DNA of 64,000 nt from Stenopsyche tienmushanensis (Eukaryota; Arthropoda; Insecta; Trichoptera; Stenopsychidae). The notes under the pieces are model-generated. The model saw nothing but the letters and a program-made list of their open reading frames with translations, made no database searches and had not been told where the DNA came from. The DNA lies in NCBI GenBank assembly GCA_008973525.1, contig WACJ01000115.1:930001-994000 (forward strand), in the 5' to 3' direction. The position numbers and the translations under genes were made by a program. This document shows, one piece after another, positions 1-13,141 of this stretch (positions within the stretch are counted from its first letter, which is position 1; the number at the start of each line of letters is the position of its first letter).

Positions 1-161
1 TAAAACAAAAAAGGAATCATTTTTACTTAATTGTATTGTACTTTTCCGGCGCAACTGCATTTGTGTATTCTACATACCGCGTAAAAGTGAAACAGCATAT
101 TACAAGGAGCGAGATTTTCTCTTGAATAAGTTTCATAAAAAACCTTGTTTTTTTACTGTAT

Positions 162-1040
162 ATGTCAAATTTTGTATTAACTAAGCATTTCCGAAAAAAA
201 ATAGTTTTCTGTTTTAATTGGAAGAAAAGTGCAGCTGAAGTGCATCGAATGCTTATGGATGTTTATAGTGACAATACTCCAACTAATAAATCATGTAAGG
301 AATGGTGGTGGACGTTTCAAGATTGGTGATTTCAGTGTTGAAGACAAGTTTTGGTCTGGACAGCCAAAAAACATCGAAGAAGGCATTACTTGGTAAAGAT
401 CCGATTCAAACCCAAGACAAGCTTACAGAATCATTGGGAGTTACTCAAAAAAGCAGTTTCTGTACTATTGAAATCCATGGAAATTATTCAAAAGCACGGC
501 AATTGGGTGTCTTTTGAATTGAAACCGAGAGATGTTGTAAGGCGATTTTTCACATGCGAGCAGCTGATTCAAAAGCAAAAAATAAAGGGGCTTTTACATC
601 AGATTGTGACTGGGGATGAGAAATGGATACATACTTTATGACAACCCCGAGAAAAAATACTAGGCTAGGCCCGGTATATAACGGCCGGAATACGAGAAAA
701 GACATGACAAAGTTGTTCTTCTGCATGACAACTCTCGGCCTCATGTTGCATAGATCGTTAAAAAAACATTAAGAAACGTTCAAGTGGGATATTTTAATGT
801 AACCACCGTATTCTTCGGACATAGTTCCTTCTGATTACTAGTTGTTCAAATAGATGCACCACGATTCGGCAGGTCGCCGATTCACTTCTTTCGCAGAAAT
901 CAAAAATTGGCTCGTAACTTGGATCGCCTCAAAAGATGAGACAATTTTAGAGATAGAATTCGAAAATTGCCTGAGAGGTGGGGAAAAGTGGTAACCAGCG
1001 AAGGACAATAGTAGTAAACTAGAAAAAAAAGGAGAGTCTG
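162..1040 (+). pseudogene. mariner transposase relic (Tc1/mariner superfamily)
   Basis: Translation in shifting frames from the ATG at 162 follows the mariner transposase from end to end. The N-terminus reads MSNFVLTKHFR, then a helix-turn-helix part with KKSAAEVHRMLMDVYSDN. The first catalytic Asp is in VTGDEKWI (about 607-630), the second in LLHDNSRPHVA (about 719-751), and the third in a PPYSSDIVPSDY-like stretch near 800-840. The C-terminal RFTSFAEIKNW and WIASKDE motifs lie near 880-940. In-frame stops and at least two frameshifts break it, so it cannot encode an active enzyme. The three Asp positions fit the D,D34D mariner pattern known for this family. Terminal inverted repeats could not be paired confidently; a candidate right end lies near 1040-1066. 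Confidence 0.88.
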
Positions 1041-1589
1041 GACTCCGGAAAGCCTTTTTCAGTAAAATAAACAAATTCGTCTTGGATAGTTTTTCGTTGT
1101 CCTCTGAGGAAGAATGCCCAGCCTTTACAAATCCTGAATATTACATAAAGAGACGGTGACAAAACCGCCGTTCGATACGTTCACCCAGGTGGCTCACTGG
1201 GTGATCGTACAAGCACAAAGTAAAACAAGAACTTAATTGTGAAAATGCGCTAAAATTATTCGATCACATCAGTCAACATTTTCCAAATAGTCATATTTCT
1301 GAAAATGATACCTTTGGTGACGTATTATTATTTAAAAAATATATTGATCTCTACAAAGACTACATCTCCCGGCAATCTTTCAACAAAATTCAAATTATTT
1401 ACTCAAGTTATATGAATTCGATCAAACATGAACATTTTGTTTGCTTGAATGTGCAATTTATATACTCAATCATTTCGAATTGCATAACAATTTAAGTGGG
1501 GAAAATATATGTATTGTAGGTTTTTAAAATCAAATTATTAGATTTTCAAAGTGAAAAAAATTATAGTTTATCCAATAGCGATTATTTAA

Positions 1590-3710
1590 GGGGTCATTTC
1601 ACATCGTGTCATTTTTTTTTTAAATTAATTTTCGTCCATAATTTTGGTGAAGAAATTCAGATTATTTCAATGCTTTATAGGGCGCTTTCTGTACATGAGC
1701 TGTTACATAAACACAGGTCAATATCAAAGAAACAAAACTCTTCAAAGCGATAAAGATGATGTTTGTGTCTTAAATACTAAGAAAAACGCCTAGTCTCATG
1801 TTGTAATTACCTAGGTTTTCAAAAAAAAATGGGCAAAAGAATTTAAGAAATTTGATAAAGATATGCTGCAATTTTTAAAGGGTCATTTCACTTTATCATG
1901 TCAAAAAAAGATTTTTTAAAATTTAATTTATCAAAGGTACATATCTCTAAGAATGTCGTTCATAATTTTGGTGAAGAAATTTGGATTATTTCAATGCTTT
2001 ATAGGGCGCTTTACCTCGCGAAATGCGCTCATAGCAATAACTTTGTTCAGATTGCGCCCTAACGGCTCTGAGACTGCTGAGGTCGCAGATTTGCCCTGTA
2101 TAGACCTGCTTCTGTTTGCAGATCAGAGGTTCCTGTTGGGACCTTTCTTATCTTTGCAAGGGAGCAAATGAATTCAAAAAAAATTCACACAGTGTTTGAA
2201 AAGGCGAATAAGCAAGTGGAAAGTAAGCGTACAAAAAGAAAGAACTCTGTACGAAGTGCTTCGAAAATCGAACAGCTAACCAATAAAATGATAAAAGATT
2301 TTTTAAATTATTATTTTGGATAGACTTTGTTATCCATCGACATCATGACTCAATAGAAAATATGAGAAATTCTATTTGGCTAATGAACCCCTTCAACATT
2401 CATACTGTCTGAAAGGCGCAGATTCTTGGTGCGAATAACAAAAACATGCAATTGCAAGATCATTATATAATATTTATACCAGCATCCTCCAGCACTCAAT
2501 GAAGCTCAAGTTTAGCCAGATTAGTTAAAAAAGACAAGAATGAAATAGCTGAAGGATTGCTTTATGGAGCTGGAATCGCTGATCAGTAGTATAATATATT
2601 TCATGCGGCGTTTATAGAATTTCGAAAATCCAAGACGCCGATTAGTCTGAAATTATACGAGCTTATTTTACACATGTACGGCTATGGTAGTTTTAAAAAC
2701 GATATCCTTTCAAATCTTCGTCCCACATCCGCGGGTGTCCCCCAAGGATCCATTCTCGCTCCTATATTATTTTCTATATATACCAGCGATATTCCCAAAT
2801 CCGATCATCCTTCTGACTCGATCGCTCTCTACGCGGACAAAATCGCCATAATGTCGCAGTCGACCGATATAAACTTGATTTGCAAGCGCTTGCAATCTCA
2901 ATTAGACTTGCTAAGCGTCTGGAACTCTAAGCGGAGAATTACGGTAAATGCCAAAAAGAGCGCGGCGGTACTGTTTGCCATGAGATTATCTAAGAAGAAA
3001 AAATCCCTTCAAATTTCTCTCACCCTCCCATCAAGAACCATCCCGTGGGTCAAGCAAACCAAATATCTCGAAACAATTTTCGATTCAAGACTCACCTGGG
3101 CTCCGCACATTGACAGTCACCAAAAAAGCTCGTAAAGCCTTAAAGCCCATCCTATGTATTAAGAGCAATGTCCATCGGGAACAAATTGCACTTATACAAA
3201 TCTCTCATACGTTCCATAATGACCTACGCCTCTCCAATCTGGGGATACCGGCAGAGCGACAATCGCAAATTAAAAACAGTACAGAGCATCGCCATAAGAC
3301 GAGCGTTTGGAGCTTCCTGGTATCTCCGGAACTCCCAACATCAGTACGAATCAAATATCCTTCCCATCAAAGATCACATTGAGTAACTTTCTACCAATTT
3401 CTTTGATTCTCTAAAAAAGGTACCTAATCCCATCATAAATTTCTTATCTTCCTACTCGAGCATCTTGAATCGCCGCCCGAAGGCGATACTTGGTCTAAAA
3501 GTCACAAGGAACATTCGCAGATTCTGATACTCAAAAAAGGGTATCGGATAGACTGAAATTTATGACGTGAAAATTTTAATTACAAATTTATTTTTTAGTA
3601 TTATATAAGAGTGCTCTAATAAACGCCAAAACTATTCATTTGATTATATTGTGTATTTACTGTGAAAAAAATGTTGCCTATTTTTTAGGCCGTCAATATG
3701 AGATGACCCC
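1590..3710 (+). repeat. Repeat family A, copy 1 (TTAA-flanked, interrupted by a LINE)
   Basis: Both ends carry GGGGTCATYTCA-type inverted termini directly flanked by TTAA (1586-1589 and 3711-3714). The interior from 1687 onward is also found at 7553-8980, and parts recur inverted at 49463-50570. The first 95 bases (1590-1686) are repeated inside the element at 1878-2014, so the left end is partly duplicated. A 123-codon frame in copy 2 at 7815-8186 (SFIILVKKFGLFQCF at its start) is shortened here at 1953-2171; I do not recognise it. The class is unresolved: TTAA flanks suggest a piggyBac-like insertion, but the termini start with G rather than the usual C. Confidence 0.65.
2688..3560 (+). mobile_element. 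Non-LTR retrotransposon fragment, jockey-like reverse transcriptase
   Basis: The frame at 2674-3135 contains AGVPQGSILAPILFSIYTSD (RT domain 4-type motif) and then IALYADKIAIM where an active enzyme has the Y/FADD box. Here the second Asp is Lys, so the catalytic site is lost. The match continues after frameshifts with VKQTKYLETIFDSRLTWAPHI, then KLHLYKSLIRSIMTYASPIW and KLKTVQSIAIRRAFGA (3168-3386), the usual order for the RT thumb region of jockey-clade elements. It is 5'-truncated and has no clear poly(A) tail. It sits inside repeat A copy 1 and replaces about 275 bases present in copy 2 at 8575-8850. Confidence 0.85.
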
Positions 3711-3714
3711 TTAA

Positions 3715-4017
3715 ATGAATAATGTGATTTATAAGAATTTATTTAAAAGCTACTATAATATGCAGTTTAACCTCTATCATTATCGCCATTTTTTTAAACG
3801 TATGAATTAAAGGGTTTCCATTCATTTATCTCCTAGGGATTGCGTTTGAAAAAAATAAGTGAACTCCATTTCTTCAACTAAAATATGTACTTCCTTTTCA
3901 CAATTTGATTCCTCAATCTCTTTACTTTATGTTTCAGGAATCTCAATTTAACCCTTGCTTTAACACATTTCGAACTTGTACGTCTCGAAGCAGCATATTG
4001 ATATTTAGTTCGTCACA
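3715..4017 (+). repeat. Flank shared by repeat A copies 1 and 2
   Basis: This stretch lies outside the TTAA end of repeat A but matches 8985-9281 almost base for base. The two loci therefore share more than the element itself. Either a segment of about 2 kb was duplicated, or repeat A is nested in a larger dispersed unit. Identity stops abruptly after TTTAGTTCGTC in both copies. Confidence 0.7.
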
Positions 4018-6793
4018 TTGAAAAGATCTCCGTGAAATAATGATTTGTATTGTTCTTAGTTAGTCAGATTTGTTAACAGAGAAACATTTTTACGAATAAC
4101 GTCGGTTTATTATATTTAAGCATAAAAATAATAGATCCATTAAATTTACGAGTATTGGTAGATGAGTATGCGTCATTTCTAAATTAAAAATCTAAAAGGG
4201 ACATAAATTCATTACATTCAAACAATTGCGACATCATTCCAAGTCAGCAAAAAATACTAGGAAATAATATTAAGGGTTTGCATAATTTTACCAATGAAGT
4301 TCAAATTCTGTCAAATTGACGTATCAAGACAAAACTAGACATTGCTAGATCGCAAATGCCTAATGTAAATCGCTCGAATATTTGTTCGTCCATTAATTTT
4401 AACTTACTTTGTCTATTTAAGTATGGATACAAATGTGATAACCATAAATGCAAATGAAATGGTCATTAAATGATATATAAATTCAGTATTTTGTGATTTT
4501 AATAGATCTTCAACGACTAATTTAATATCAAAATTTGATGAATTTCACAAAACTCTAAAATTGGAAACGAGATACAGATCAACACTGTATTCGAAATCTT
4601 AGCAATTCTAGATTAGATAAAAATGGGTAAAATAATTGCTCAAAGGAACTTATTTATTTGTTAGCATATCACTGTTGATGAGCACAAATCACACTTCTCT
4701 TATAAAACAAGGATTTGAGAATTTTGCTAAAATTTACATTATTTGAAATTCATAAAATCACAGAAACGCAGCTAGATATTATGACTTTGTTTAATATGGC
4801 TAATATTAAAAATCGCTATAAGACATTCATACACAATTTAATATAAATTCAATAGCATTGAGAGTAATGCAAATACATTCTAGGCTGCAATACAAAATTC
4901 AAAACATCGCTTAAATTCATACGGTAGACTACACAAAATCGCAATACAATTTAAATAAAATATGCAAACGAATACAAAATATATGTTTCATCAAAAATCT
5001 ACTCACTTGAACATAAATCACCGGGTTGTTGGAGGCTCGAGAGACGACCGCTCTGTATGAAGGTCCGACTTGGATTGAGCTCTGGCTTATAGACCTTCAG
5101 AACCTTCACAGGTCAATGCATTTCTGAGAAGTTGATATCATAAGATTGCTAAAATTTCACCCTCAATTGTCCATGGCGATAATATGCTATTAGGACAACT
5201 TTCTCGGTAAACACCTCATTTGCATGCTTATCTTCAAAAAAAATGTTTCACTAATTTATAGAAATCTGTTTTCAATTTATGAAATCGAGTTTTCGAAGAA
5301 ATTTGTTATCGAACAACGGTATAGTAGGCCTGCTACGAGCGATTATATGTATTACAATGAATAATTTGCATTCGAAATACATTTGGAAATTTACTCAAAG
5401 TATTTCTCAACATCAATATTGAGATACTATTAACAATTCACAAGAAATGCCAATATATATTATACATACGTTGGTTTATTATCCCATGCTTAAATTGATG
5501 TATGGATGCATTTTTGCCTATAATCCTATTTCTGATAAAAAAATCAAATTCGCTTATGTATGCATTTTTATGCCCATACTCATATTTCAGCTAAAACATC
5601 CCATCAATTTATCACAAAATCCATTTTCTGTATAAATAACCAAGCCTCGACGACACTAGAGTTTAACAGATACTTTATTATAAAGTAAAAAAACAATACA
5701 ATGTAAAATCAAAGCAAATCGCTAGCCACACAAGGTCCCAGTATCAAAAATCAGGGAGGCATTAGGTCCAGGACCACACCCTCCAACCAAAGAAATCCAA
5801 GATCCATCCAGAGTATTCCATCATATGATCCCTTGGACTTCGTCACCGTCATAATTGTGCATTATTGTAATAATTATATCAAATAAATACTAATTGAAGA
5901 AAACCAGTTTTTAAATATTCAACGAGAACATCCCTAGATCATCAAACTCAACTAGCAATTAAGAGGATATTACACCGCCAATCCGCCATCCGTAACATTA
6001 TGAAAAAGTTTAAGCTTTTACGGAACGTATTCTGTAGCATCGTTGATTTTTTTCTAAATAATTGATAATTATCTCTTTATAGGATATTTAATGATAAAGC
6101 TGAATAATCGGGAACATGTATTACATGCATATTGAGGATTGCATACACATTTGCAATAAATTGCCTCACTGAATGTGAAATCATCTGAGTTGAAATTGTA
6201 GTTGTCACATTTTTAAATCACACATATAATTCATCCCTTCGATCCATTATCCATTTGACGTGCTATAATAATAAAATCAAACATCAAGGAAAATAAATAT
6301 TTTTCCGGGAACATTTCACTAAAATAGCTCAATCAAATTCAGCTCTACCTGTAGGGTTTGTCACGTATTTTTAGGGACACACTTATTTTTTCCAAATTTG
6401 TAACCTATATAGAAACATTCGATTTCATCCTTCTAAGGGAAATGTTATTTATTCAAAAAATAGTTGTTTTAAATAGGCCGAGTAGAGAACGGACGAGTGT
6501 TCTAAAAATATGATGACAAATGCATTAAAAAATAAGCCGAAGTAAGAACCACCAAAGAAATAGAAGATAATCAAGGACTAAATATCATTGCATAGAAGAT
6601 TGGTGGAATAGACTCTTTAGGGTATATCAATAGTGAACGATACATATTTGAGTAAAAATTTATGCTAAAAATACGCTCGAGATCTTGTAAAATGATTCAA
6701 ATGAATTTGTTATGTACTTAGTGGATGGTAGAATAAATCCTTGTTTAGTGTCAGCGTGGAGATAATTGCGGGAAATCTTCTTATAATTTAAAC
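4018..6793. other. AT-rich DNA without recognised genes
   Basis: No convincing coding frame, RNA gene or bounded transposon was seen. A slightly GC-richer patch at about 5020-5120 and another at 5725-5850 interrupt an otherwise AT-rich stretch. They may be remnants of older repeats, but I could not match them inside the window. Confidence 0.5.
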
Positions 6794-6835
6794 CAGGGAT
6801 AGCCAACCCGCGGCACTTTTTTTGAAGTATATTCA
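6794..6835 (+). mobile_element. Solo hAT-type terminus
   Basis: CAGGGATAGCCAACCCGCGG resembles the common hAT terminal repeat of the CAGGGGTGGCCAAC type. No partner end or target-site duplication was found nearby, so this is a fragment. Confidence 0.4.
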
Positions 6836-7427
6836 TCTCCTTTTCATATTAAATTTGAATCGATCCCAGAATATCTCCAAGTAGAACTGGTTCTCTGATC
6901 GTAAGAAAAACCGAAGAATGAAGAAGCTATTTGCAAAATGGACACTTGTGTGAATTTTACAATGGGAATTAGATAAAAATAAGTTCTCACGATTTTAAAA
7001 GAGTAACAAATATAAACACAAACAAAATGAAATTCATAAGTAATAGCAAAAATTCAATATTAAAAATATGATTGACATAATAAAATATAATAAGATGTAT
7101 GGAAATTGATAAGCGGAGGCAATCAATTAGTTAGAAGAAAAACAATTAGTTAAAATTTAGGAATATAACAAATTGCTTTCAGAATATATCTATTGATGAA
7201 ATGTTAAGTCACGAGAAATTTGAGATCCAATTTTTGAGCGTTATGTCTTCATTCTATCCCCTAAGGAAAAAGAAAAGACAACTCCATGTACTTCTAAAAG
7301 TAAAGTCTAGTAAAATAATTATGGTCGTCTTTAGCAGTTTTTCACTACTTTCAAAGAGACCCCCTTCAGTTTTAATTATCAATCAAACTTTCTATTGAGA
7401 AAACATCATTCGATAGGTTCATCTAGG

Positions 7428-7505
7428 CAAGAGGTGTCAAATTCACGGCCCGTAGACCGTATGCGGCCCACAATGAATATTTTTGCGGCCCGGCCAACAA
7501 AACAA
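7428..7505 (+). mobile_element. hAT-type terminal fragment
   Basis: AAGAGGTGTCAAATTCACGG followed by repeated GCGGCCC words resembles the ends of Charlie-like hAT elements. Homology stops where repeat A copy 2 begins (about 7550), so the fragment was probably cut by that event. No partner end was found. Confidence 0.45.
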
Positions 7506-7552
7506 ACACAATACTAATAAAAAATGTGTTGATATTCGGATAATAACGCCAT

Positions 7553-9281
7553 TCTGTACATGAGCTGTTACATAAACACAGGTCAATATCAAAGAAACAA
7601 AACTCTTAAAGCGATAAAGATGATGCTTGTGTCTTATATACTAAGAAAAACGCCTAGTCTCATGTCGTAATTACCTAGGTTTCCAAAAAAATGGGCAAAA
7701 AAATTTAAGAAATTTGATAAAGATATGCTGCGATTTTTAAAGGGTCATTTCACTTTATCACGTCAAAAAAAGCTTTTTTAAAATTTAATTTATCAAAAGT
7801 ACATATCTCTAAGAATGTCGTTCATAATTTTGGTGAAGAAATTCGGATTATTTCAATGCTTTATAGGGCGCTTTACCTCGCGAAATGCGCTCAAAGCAAT
7901 AACTTTGTTCAGATTGCGCCCTAACGGCTCTGAGACTGCTAAGATCGCAGATTTGCCCGCTACAGACCTGCTTCTGTTTGCAGATCAGAGGTCCATGTTG
8001 GGGACCTTTCTTATCTTTGCAAGGGAGCAAATGAAGTCAAAAAATGTTCACACAGAGTTTGAAAAGGCGAATAAGCAAGTGGAAAGTAAGGGTACAAAAA
8101 GAAAGAACTCTGTACGAAGTGCTTCGAAAATCGAACAGCTAACCAATAAAATGATAAAAGATTTATTTAATTATTATTTTGGATAGACTTTGTTATCCAT
8201 CGAAATCATGACTCAATAGAAAATATGAGAAATTCTATTTGGGCTACATACTATCACAAAATTTCGACTAATGAACCCCTTCAACAATCATACTGTCTGA
8301 AAGGCGCAGATTCTTGGTGCGAATGACAGAAACATGCAATTGCAAGATCATTATATTTATACCAGCATCCTCCAGCGCTCAATGAAGCTCAAGTTTAGCC
8401 AGATTAGCTAAAAAAGACAAGGATGAAATAGCTGAAGGATTGCTTTATGGAGCTGGAATCGCTGATCAGTAGTATAATATATTTCACGCGGCGTTTATAG
8501 AATTTCGAAAAACCAAGTGGCCGATTGTTCTGAAATTTTACGAGCTTATTTAAAACATGTATGGCTATAGTAGTTCACAAAATCAGTTTAAAATGTTTAT
8601 TTTATCTTTCATTTTACATTAATGAATACCCCTAAAAGGGGGTTTTTTTCTAAACTTTTTTCAAACCAACGCTATTTTGTTACTTTTAAACAAAAAATAT
8701 ATAAATTGAGTGTAATATAATAGCGACATAGATTAAGATTTTTTATGACTTTTTGTCTCAGGTAAACCCGAATGAAAAAAACCTGATGGACGCTGTTTTG
8801 ATGACATGCTATTTTGATGTTTTAAAAACTGTATAATTATTTTTTTATAATTACGAATTTATTTTTTAGTATTATATAAGAGTGCTCTAATAAACGCCAA
8901 AACTATTCATTTGATTATATTGTGTATTTACTGTGAAAAAATGTTGCCTATTTTTTAGGCCGTCAATATGAGATGACCTCTTAAATGAATAATGTGATTT
9001 ATAAGAATTTATTTAAAAGCTACTATAATATGCAGTTTAACCTCTATCATTATCGCCATTTTTAAACGTATGAATTTAAGGGTTTCCATTCATTTATCTC
9101 CTAGGGATTGCGTTCGAAAACAATAGGTGAACTCCATTTCTTCAACTAAAATATGTACTTCCTTTTCACAATTTGATTCCTCAATCTCTTTACTTTATGT
9201 TTCAGGAATCTCAATTTAACCCTTGCTTTAACACATTTCGAACTTGTACGTCTCGAAGCAGCATATTGATATTTAGTTCGT
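7553..9281 (+). repeat. Repeat family A, copy 2, with shared flank
   Basis: Direct copy of 1687-4017 with small differences and without the LINE fragment. It keeps about 275 bases (8575-8850) missing from copy 1 and ends at GACCTC next to TTAA (8981-8984). After that the flank shared with copy 1 runs to 9281. The left terminus is missing. The longest frame, 7815-8186 (123 codons), has a basic C-terminal part with KRKNSVRSASKIEQLTNKMI; no family is recognised. Confidence 0.7.
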
Positions 9282-10199
9282 CGGAGTTTATCCAAAAGAT
9301 CTTCAATCTACTATTTTATTGCTCTTTGAGTATAATTTCCTATATAAATATCTTTGAATTTGCTAATTGGCCCGCCGATCTTTTTTTTTACGATTTGGTC
9401 CTTTCAAAAAAAGTTTGCCGACGTAAACTTTAAAAATATGGACGGTAAGAATTATGAAATAAATTATCGCCATTTATATTGTTATGTCCTTAAATTTTTC
9501 ATTAATTTATTTCTGACCCTTCTTTCACCCTCCTCTCGTCACTCTCGTTCGATGTTCTCTCTTTAACTTTTAAATCATAACGACAGCTCTATGACCTCTG
9601 GTCGCTTTCGTATTTATACATTGTTGTATTTGTTAAATAAATAATAAATTATCTTCTGAATATAATCTTTAATTTACAAGAAGATATCTTTTAAACAATC
9701 TAAACTATCTACGAGAAGACATCCTCTTAATCTTTCACGTTTACACGAAGATATCATTTTATCACCTAAACTTACAAGAAGACGAGGAATCAACCTGCTA
9801 ACAAAAAAATTCATAGCTATATATTATTTATTATAGTATAGAGTATTGACATGTAAATAAATAATAAGGTCGCTAAGTTTATCAATATATTCGTATGAAT
9901 TATAATGGTTTTGTATTCATTGCGCTTTTTAAGTTATCAAGTCAATTAAGTATCGAGGTAATAACATTTCGATTCTGCATTGAGGTTTACATTTGACATT
10001 GAAAATATTTACAAATAAATTACATATTTTGGAATTACAAGATGATTGATGTTTTTATTCGCTCTAGAGTCATTCAAACGAGAGACCAGAATAGAAACAC
10101 ATTTTGCAATGCGATTTCAATCAAAAACGAATGTGAAAATTTCATTACGAGTACATATATAATATTTGTATGTATGTATATCAAAACTACGACTTAAAA
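9282..10199. other. AT-rich spacer
   Basis: Contains a few short imperfect repeats of GAAGAYATC (about 9680-9790). No gene or bounded element was recognised. Confidence 0.4.
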
Positions 10200-11543
10200 G
10201 TGATAAAATTTGTTTATTGACACTATGGAATGGAAGTTGCAACAGTAAAGAATCGGCTTATCAAACTCTCCTCGTTAAAGAATGAAGTACATATTGAACT
10301 ATTAAAAATATAAATATAGAAATAAGCATTGCATTGTCGTACAAATGGCATAAAATTGTCTTTAGGAATGTGACCGATGAAATCATGCGAAGAATAAAAA
10401 TTGGAAATGATCAGTGAATTGACTTTATCGTCGACCCTAAGATGAAAGAGAAGAACTGAATATTCCTCTTGGACAGATATCCAAAAGTTCTCCATGGTCA
10501 ATTCGGAAAATTTAATTTTTAGATTACGATCAGTCGACATTGAGACTAATTCTTCTTCTTCGGCGTATGAAAATTCAATCAAAGTATCAATCGTAACAAA
10601 TGGATTTCGTATCCAGTCATAATTTTCTATATTTAAGGAAGGAAAATAATGTTTATCTTTTCTTCTAATAAAGTTAAATGTTCTATTGTTAAGAAAATAA
10701 TTCCCTCGGGAATGTTTTCGTTAAGTGAAGAAAAAATATCTACTTTTTTCTATTATTCGATTTTACCAGAGATTTATTTTTTTCCAAATTAATGTCATTT
10801 TGTCAATGGATGTCAAAAAAAAATCGTTTTTTCTTTGAATGCTTGTGTTAACTTTATTTAAGTAATTAAAAATATCTGCTAAATATGCGACTTTAGCACA
10901 CCAATCATGCTGAAGACGTTTTACAAAATCATCCATATCTTTCATTTCGAAAAAAGATTAACATTAAATTCTAAATTTCTATGAATCGACATAAAACTTT
11001 ACCCCTAGATAACCACCTGACTTCATTGTGAAAAAGCAAACACTCGTACTTATTTCCATAGAAATGCAAAGATTTTTAAACATGCGTGTTTTTAAAGGTC
11101 TTGATTTTATGAAATTCACCATATTTACAACATGATCTAGTACAGGTTTTAGTACTGCTGGTATTGTTTTCGAAACTAAAGATTCTCTATGCAAAAAACA
11201 GTGCGTAGTTATAATATTAGGATTTCTTTTCTTTGCAAAGGTGATAAATCCTTTGATTGATCCTACCGTTGAAGGAGCACCATCTCTACAAATTCCTACA
11301 CATAACTCCCATGATATTTTAAATTGTTCTAAATATGAAAAAATAGAATCGAAAACATCTTATCCTGTCGTATGCTTGGTACAGTATAAATATTCATTAA
11401 CTCTTTCGTTGACTTTCATAAACTGATGACTTTTTCGTCAACAACTTTTTCGATTTTCACCATTTTGCAGAATTTCTCGTTTTTAGCATTTTTTTCGCGG
11501 TGCACTTGCAATAAGCTCGCGGTGCACCGGTTGAGAAACACTG
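10200..11543 (-). pseudogene. Buster/ZBED-type hAT transposase relic
   Basis: Read on the minus strand, the pieces run in the order expected for Buster-type hAT transposases (relatives of ZBED5 and SCAND3). They are CRDGAPSTVGSIKGF (near 11270), HCFLHRESLVSKTIP and VLDHVVNMVNFIKSRPL (10979-11194), then WCAKVAYLADIFNYLNKVN (10763-10945), then a C-terminal NFWISVQEEYSVL stretch (10223-10582). Several frameshifts separate them. The 5' end of the element is probably the terminal repeat CAGTGTTTCTCAACCGGTGC, read on the minus strand from 11543. The opposite terminus was not found. Confidence 0.82.
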
Positions 11544-12242
11544 ATTTAACCTTATGCAAATTTCTGGCTAGTCTTCCCGGAAATCCCTGATTTGACCGAC
11601 CCTTTTGCTTTTGTTATCGCGTCTTTTTTGAAATTTTATAATTTAGGCAGACAATTTCTGCAAGCATATTGACCTTATCTAAATCAGCCTTATCTAAATT
11701 GCCGTGCATTTATTTTTAAGTGATTTAACTGTTTTCCTGATTCTACTGATTTACTTTTAATAATTCAACACGTCACATTTCATTTTTCAATATATTTATA
11801 CGTGCTTTATATGTTAGTTATCAATATACAATTTAACAGAATAAATAAAAATTTTGGGCCCAACATCTGGATCTTATTTAGAGAAGCATCACCGAACCGT
11901 GCCTCAAGTCCTCTTCAAAACTTCATTTGATTTCATGTCTTTGTTTATGAGAAAACGAATAATTACGCGTTGCGCAACATAGTATGCTACTTCTAGCATT
12001 CTTTTTTTCAGTGATGGGATCAAGAAACTTCATATTCGATGGGAAAAAAATCTAACGATGGAAACTATGTAGTAAAAAAATAAGATACTCCAAATTTACA
12101 CAACAAAATAATAATCCCTAGCCCTATAAAATATCGTTTTTCTGCTCTCTAAATCAATAATGCGTTCCGACTTTAATACCTCTGGAATAAAAGCTTTCAA
12201 TAATTGAATATTACTTAGGTTGTACTTCTTATCTGCAACGAT
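11544..12242. other. Spacer without recognised features
   Basis: AT-rich DNA between the Buster relic and the next hAT element. Nothing supportable was seen. Confidence 0.4.
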
Positions 12243-13141
12243 CAGGGCCGTAACATGGGCGTGGCAAAGCAGGCATGGGCGCAACTGGACTTGGGGCGCA
12301 AAACGCAGAATACCGAATCAGTCGAGAGTTGCACATGGTTTTTATTTTATTCGACCATTCTACTTTACATGAACCAACACTGATTGACTGTCCGTTGTTA
12401 TAATATATATTGAGTTGTCTAATTCCTCTTTTCTTTTCGCTTAAATATTGGGCCGATCTAAGCGACATAAGGTCGCAATAAAATAAAGACAACAATATTT
12501 TCAACCGTTTGTAAAATTTAAACAACCCACTCGATCAGCCTTCTTGAAACAACTTTGTTTCATAATGAGAGTTTGTAATCGTTCTGTAGACATGTTCATT
12601 CGTCATATCAGCGGTCCTAAAAACGGACCGATTAAACATACAAACCTTATGGCCACTCCGTCCTCGTTTAGGGCTTTTTGTGACATTTTCTATGATCTGT
12701 ATGATCACGAAAGTAACGTAGCGTCTAGACCAGCGGTTCTAAAGCTTATGTAGTCCATGGACCCTCCTTTGAGAAAAAAATTCTTTGCAGACCCCCTCTT
12801 GAGCAAAACTTTTATTGCGGATCCTATTCCAATCCTTTATTCTATCATCAATTTTTCAAACAAACAAGCATTTCTTGCTCAAATATTGTTCAAAATAGAT
12901 CTTTTTTTAATGTTTTTTTTTTTTATATTTTCGGAAACTCCACTTTAAGAACCCGCTGGTCTAGCCATCTATACGTTAGGTCGGGTACTTTTGGGACTGT
13001 ATTTGTATATTCTTTTAAAACATATATTATATTGCATTTATAATAGTATTAGTTTAAAAAAATAAATTGGAATTCCAGGGGGGAGAGAGGCGTTAAGGTA
13101 GATATTTGCCACGGGCGCTTCATATCGTCGTTACGGCTCTG
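12243..13141 (+). mobile_element. hAT element E with 8-bp target duplication
   Basis: The ends are CAGGGCCGTAAC at 12243 and GTTACGGCTCTG at 13141, an inverted pair. They are flanked by a perfect 8-base direct repeat GCAACGAT (12235-12242 and 13142-13149), the hallmark of hAT insertion. A second, degenerate copy of the interior lies in the opposite orientation at about 16560-17000. The minus-strand frame at 12229-12525 is not a recognisable transposase, so the element is probably non-autonomous. A smaller hAT MITE (12731-12958) is nested inside it and is therefore younger. Confidence 0.8.
12731..12958 (+). mobile_element. hAT MITE, CAGCGGTTCTTAA family, copy 1 (nested)
   Basis: Termini CAGCGGTTCT and AAGAACCCGCTG, with target copies GTCTAGAC (12723-12730) and GTCTAGCC (12959-12966), 7 of 8 matching. 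It belongs to the same family as 14885-15139 and 45495-45750. It has no coding capacity. Confidence 0.8.
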
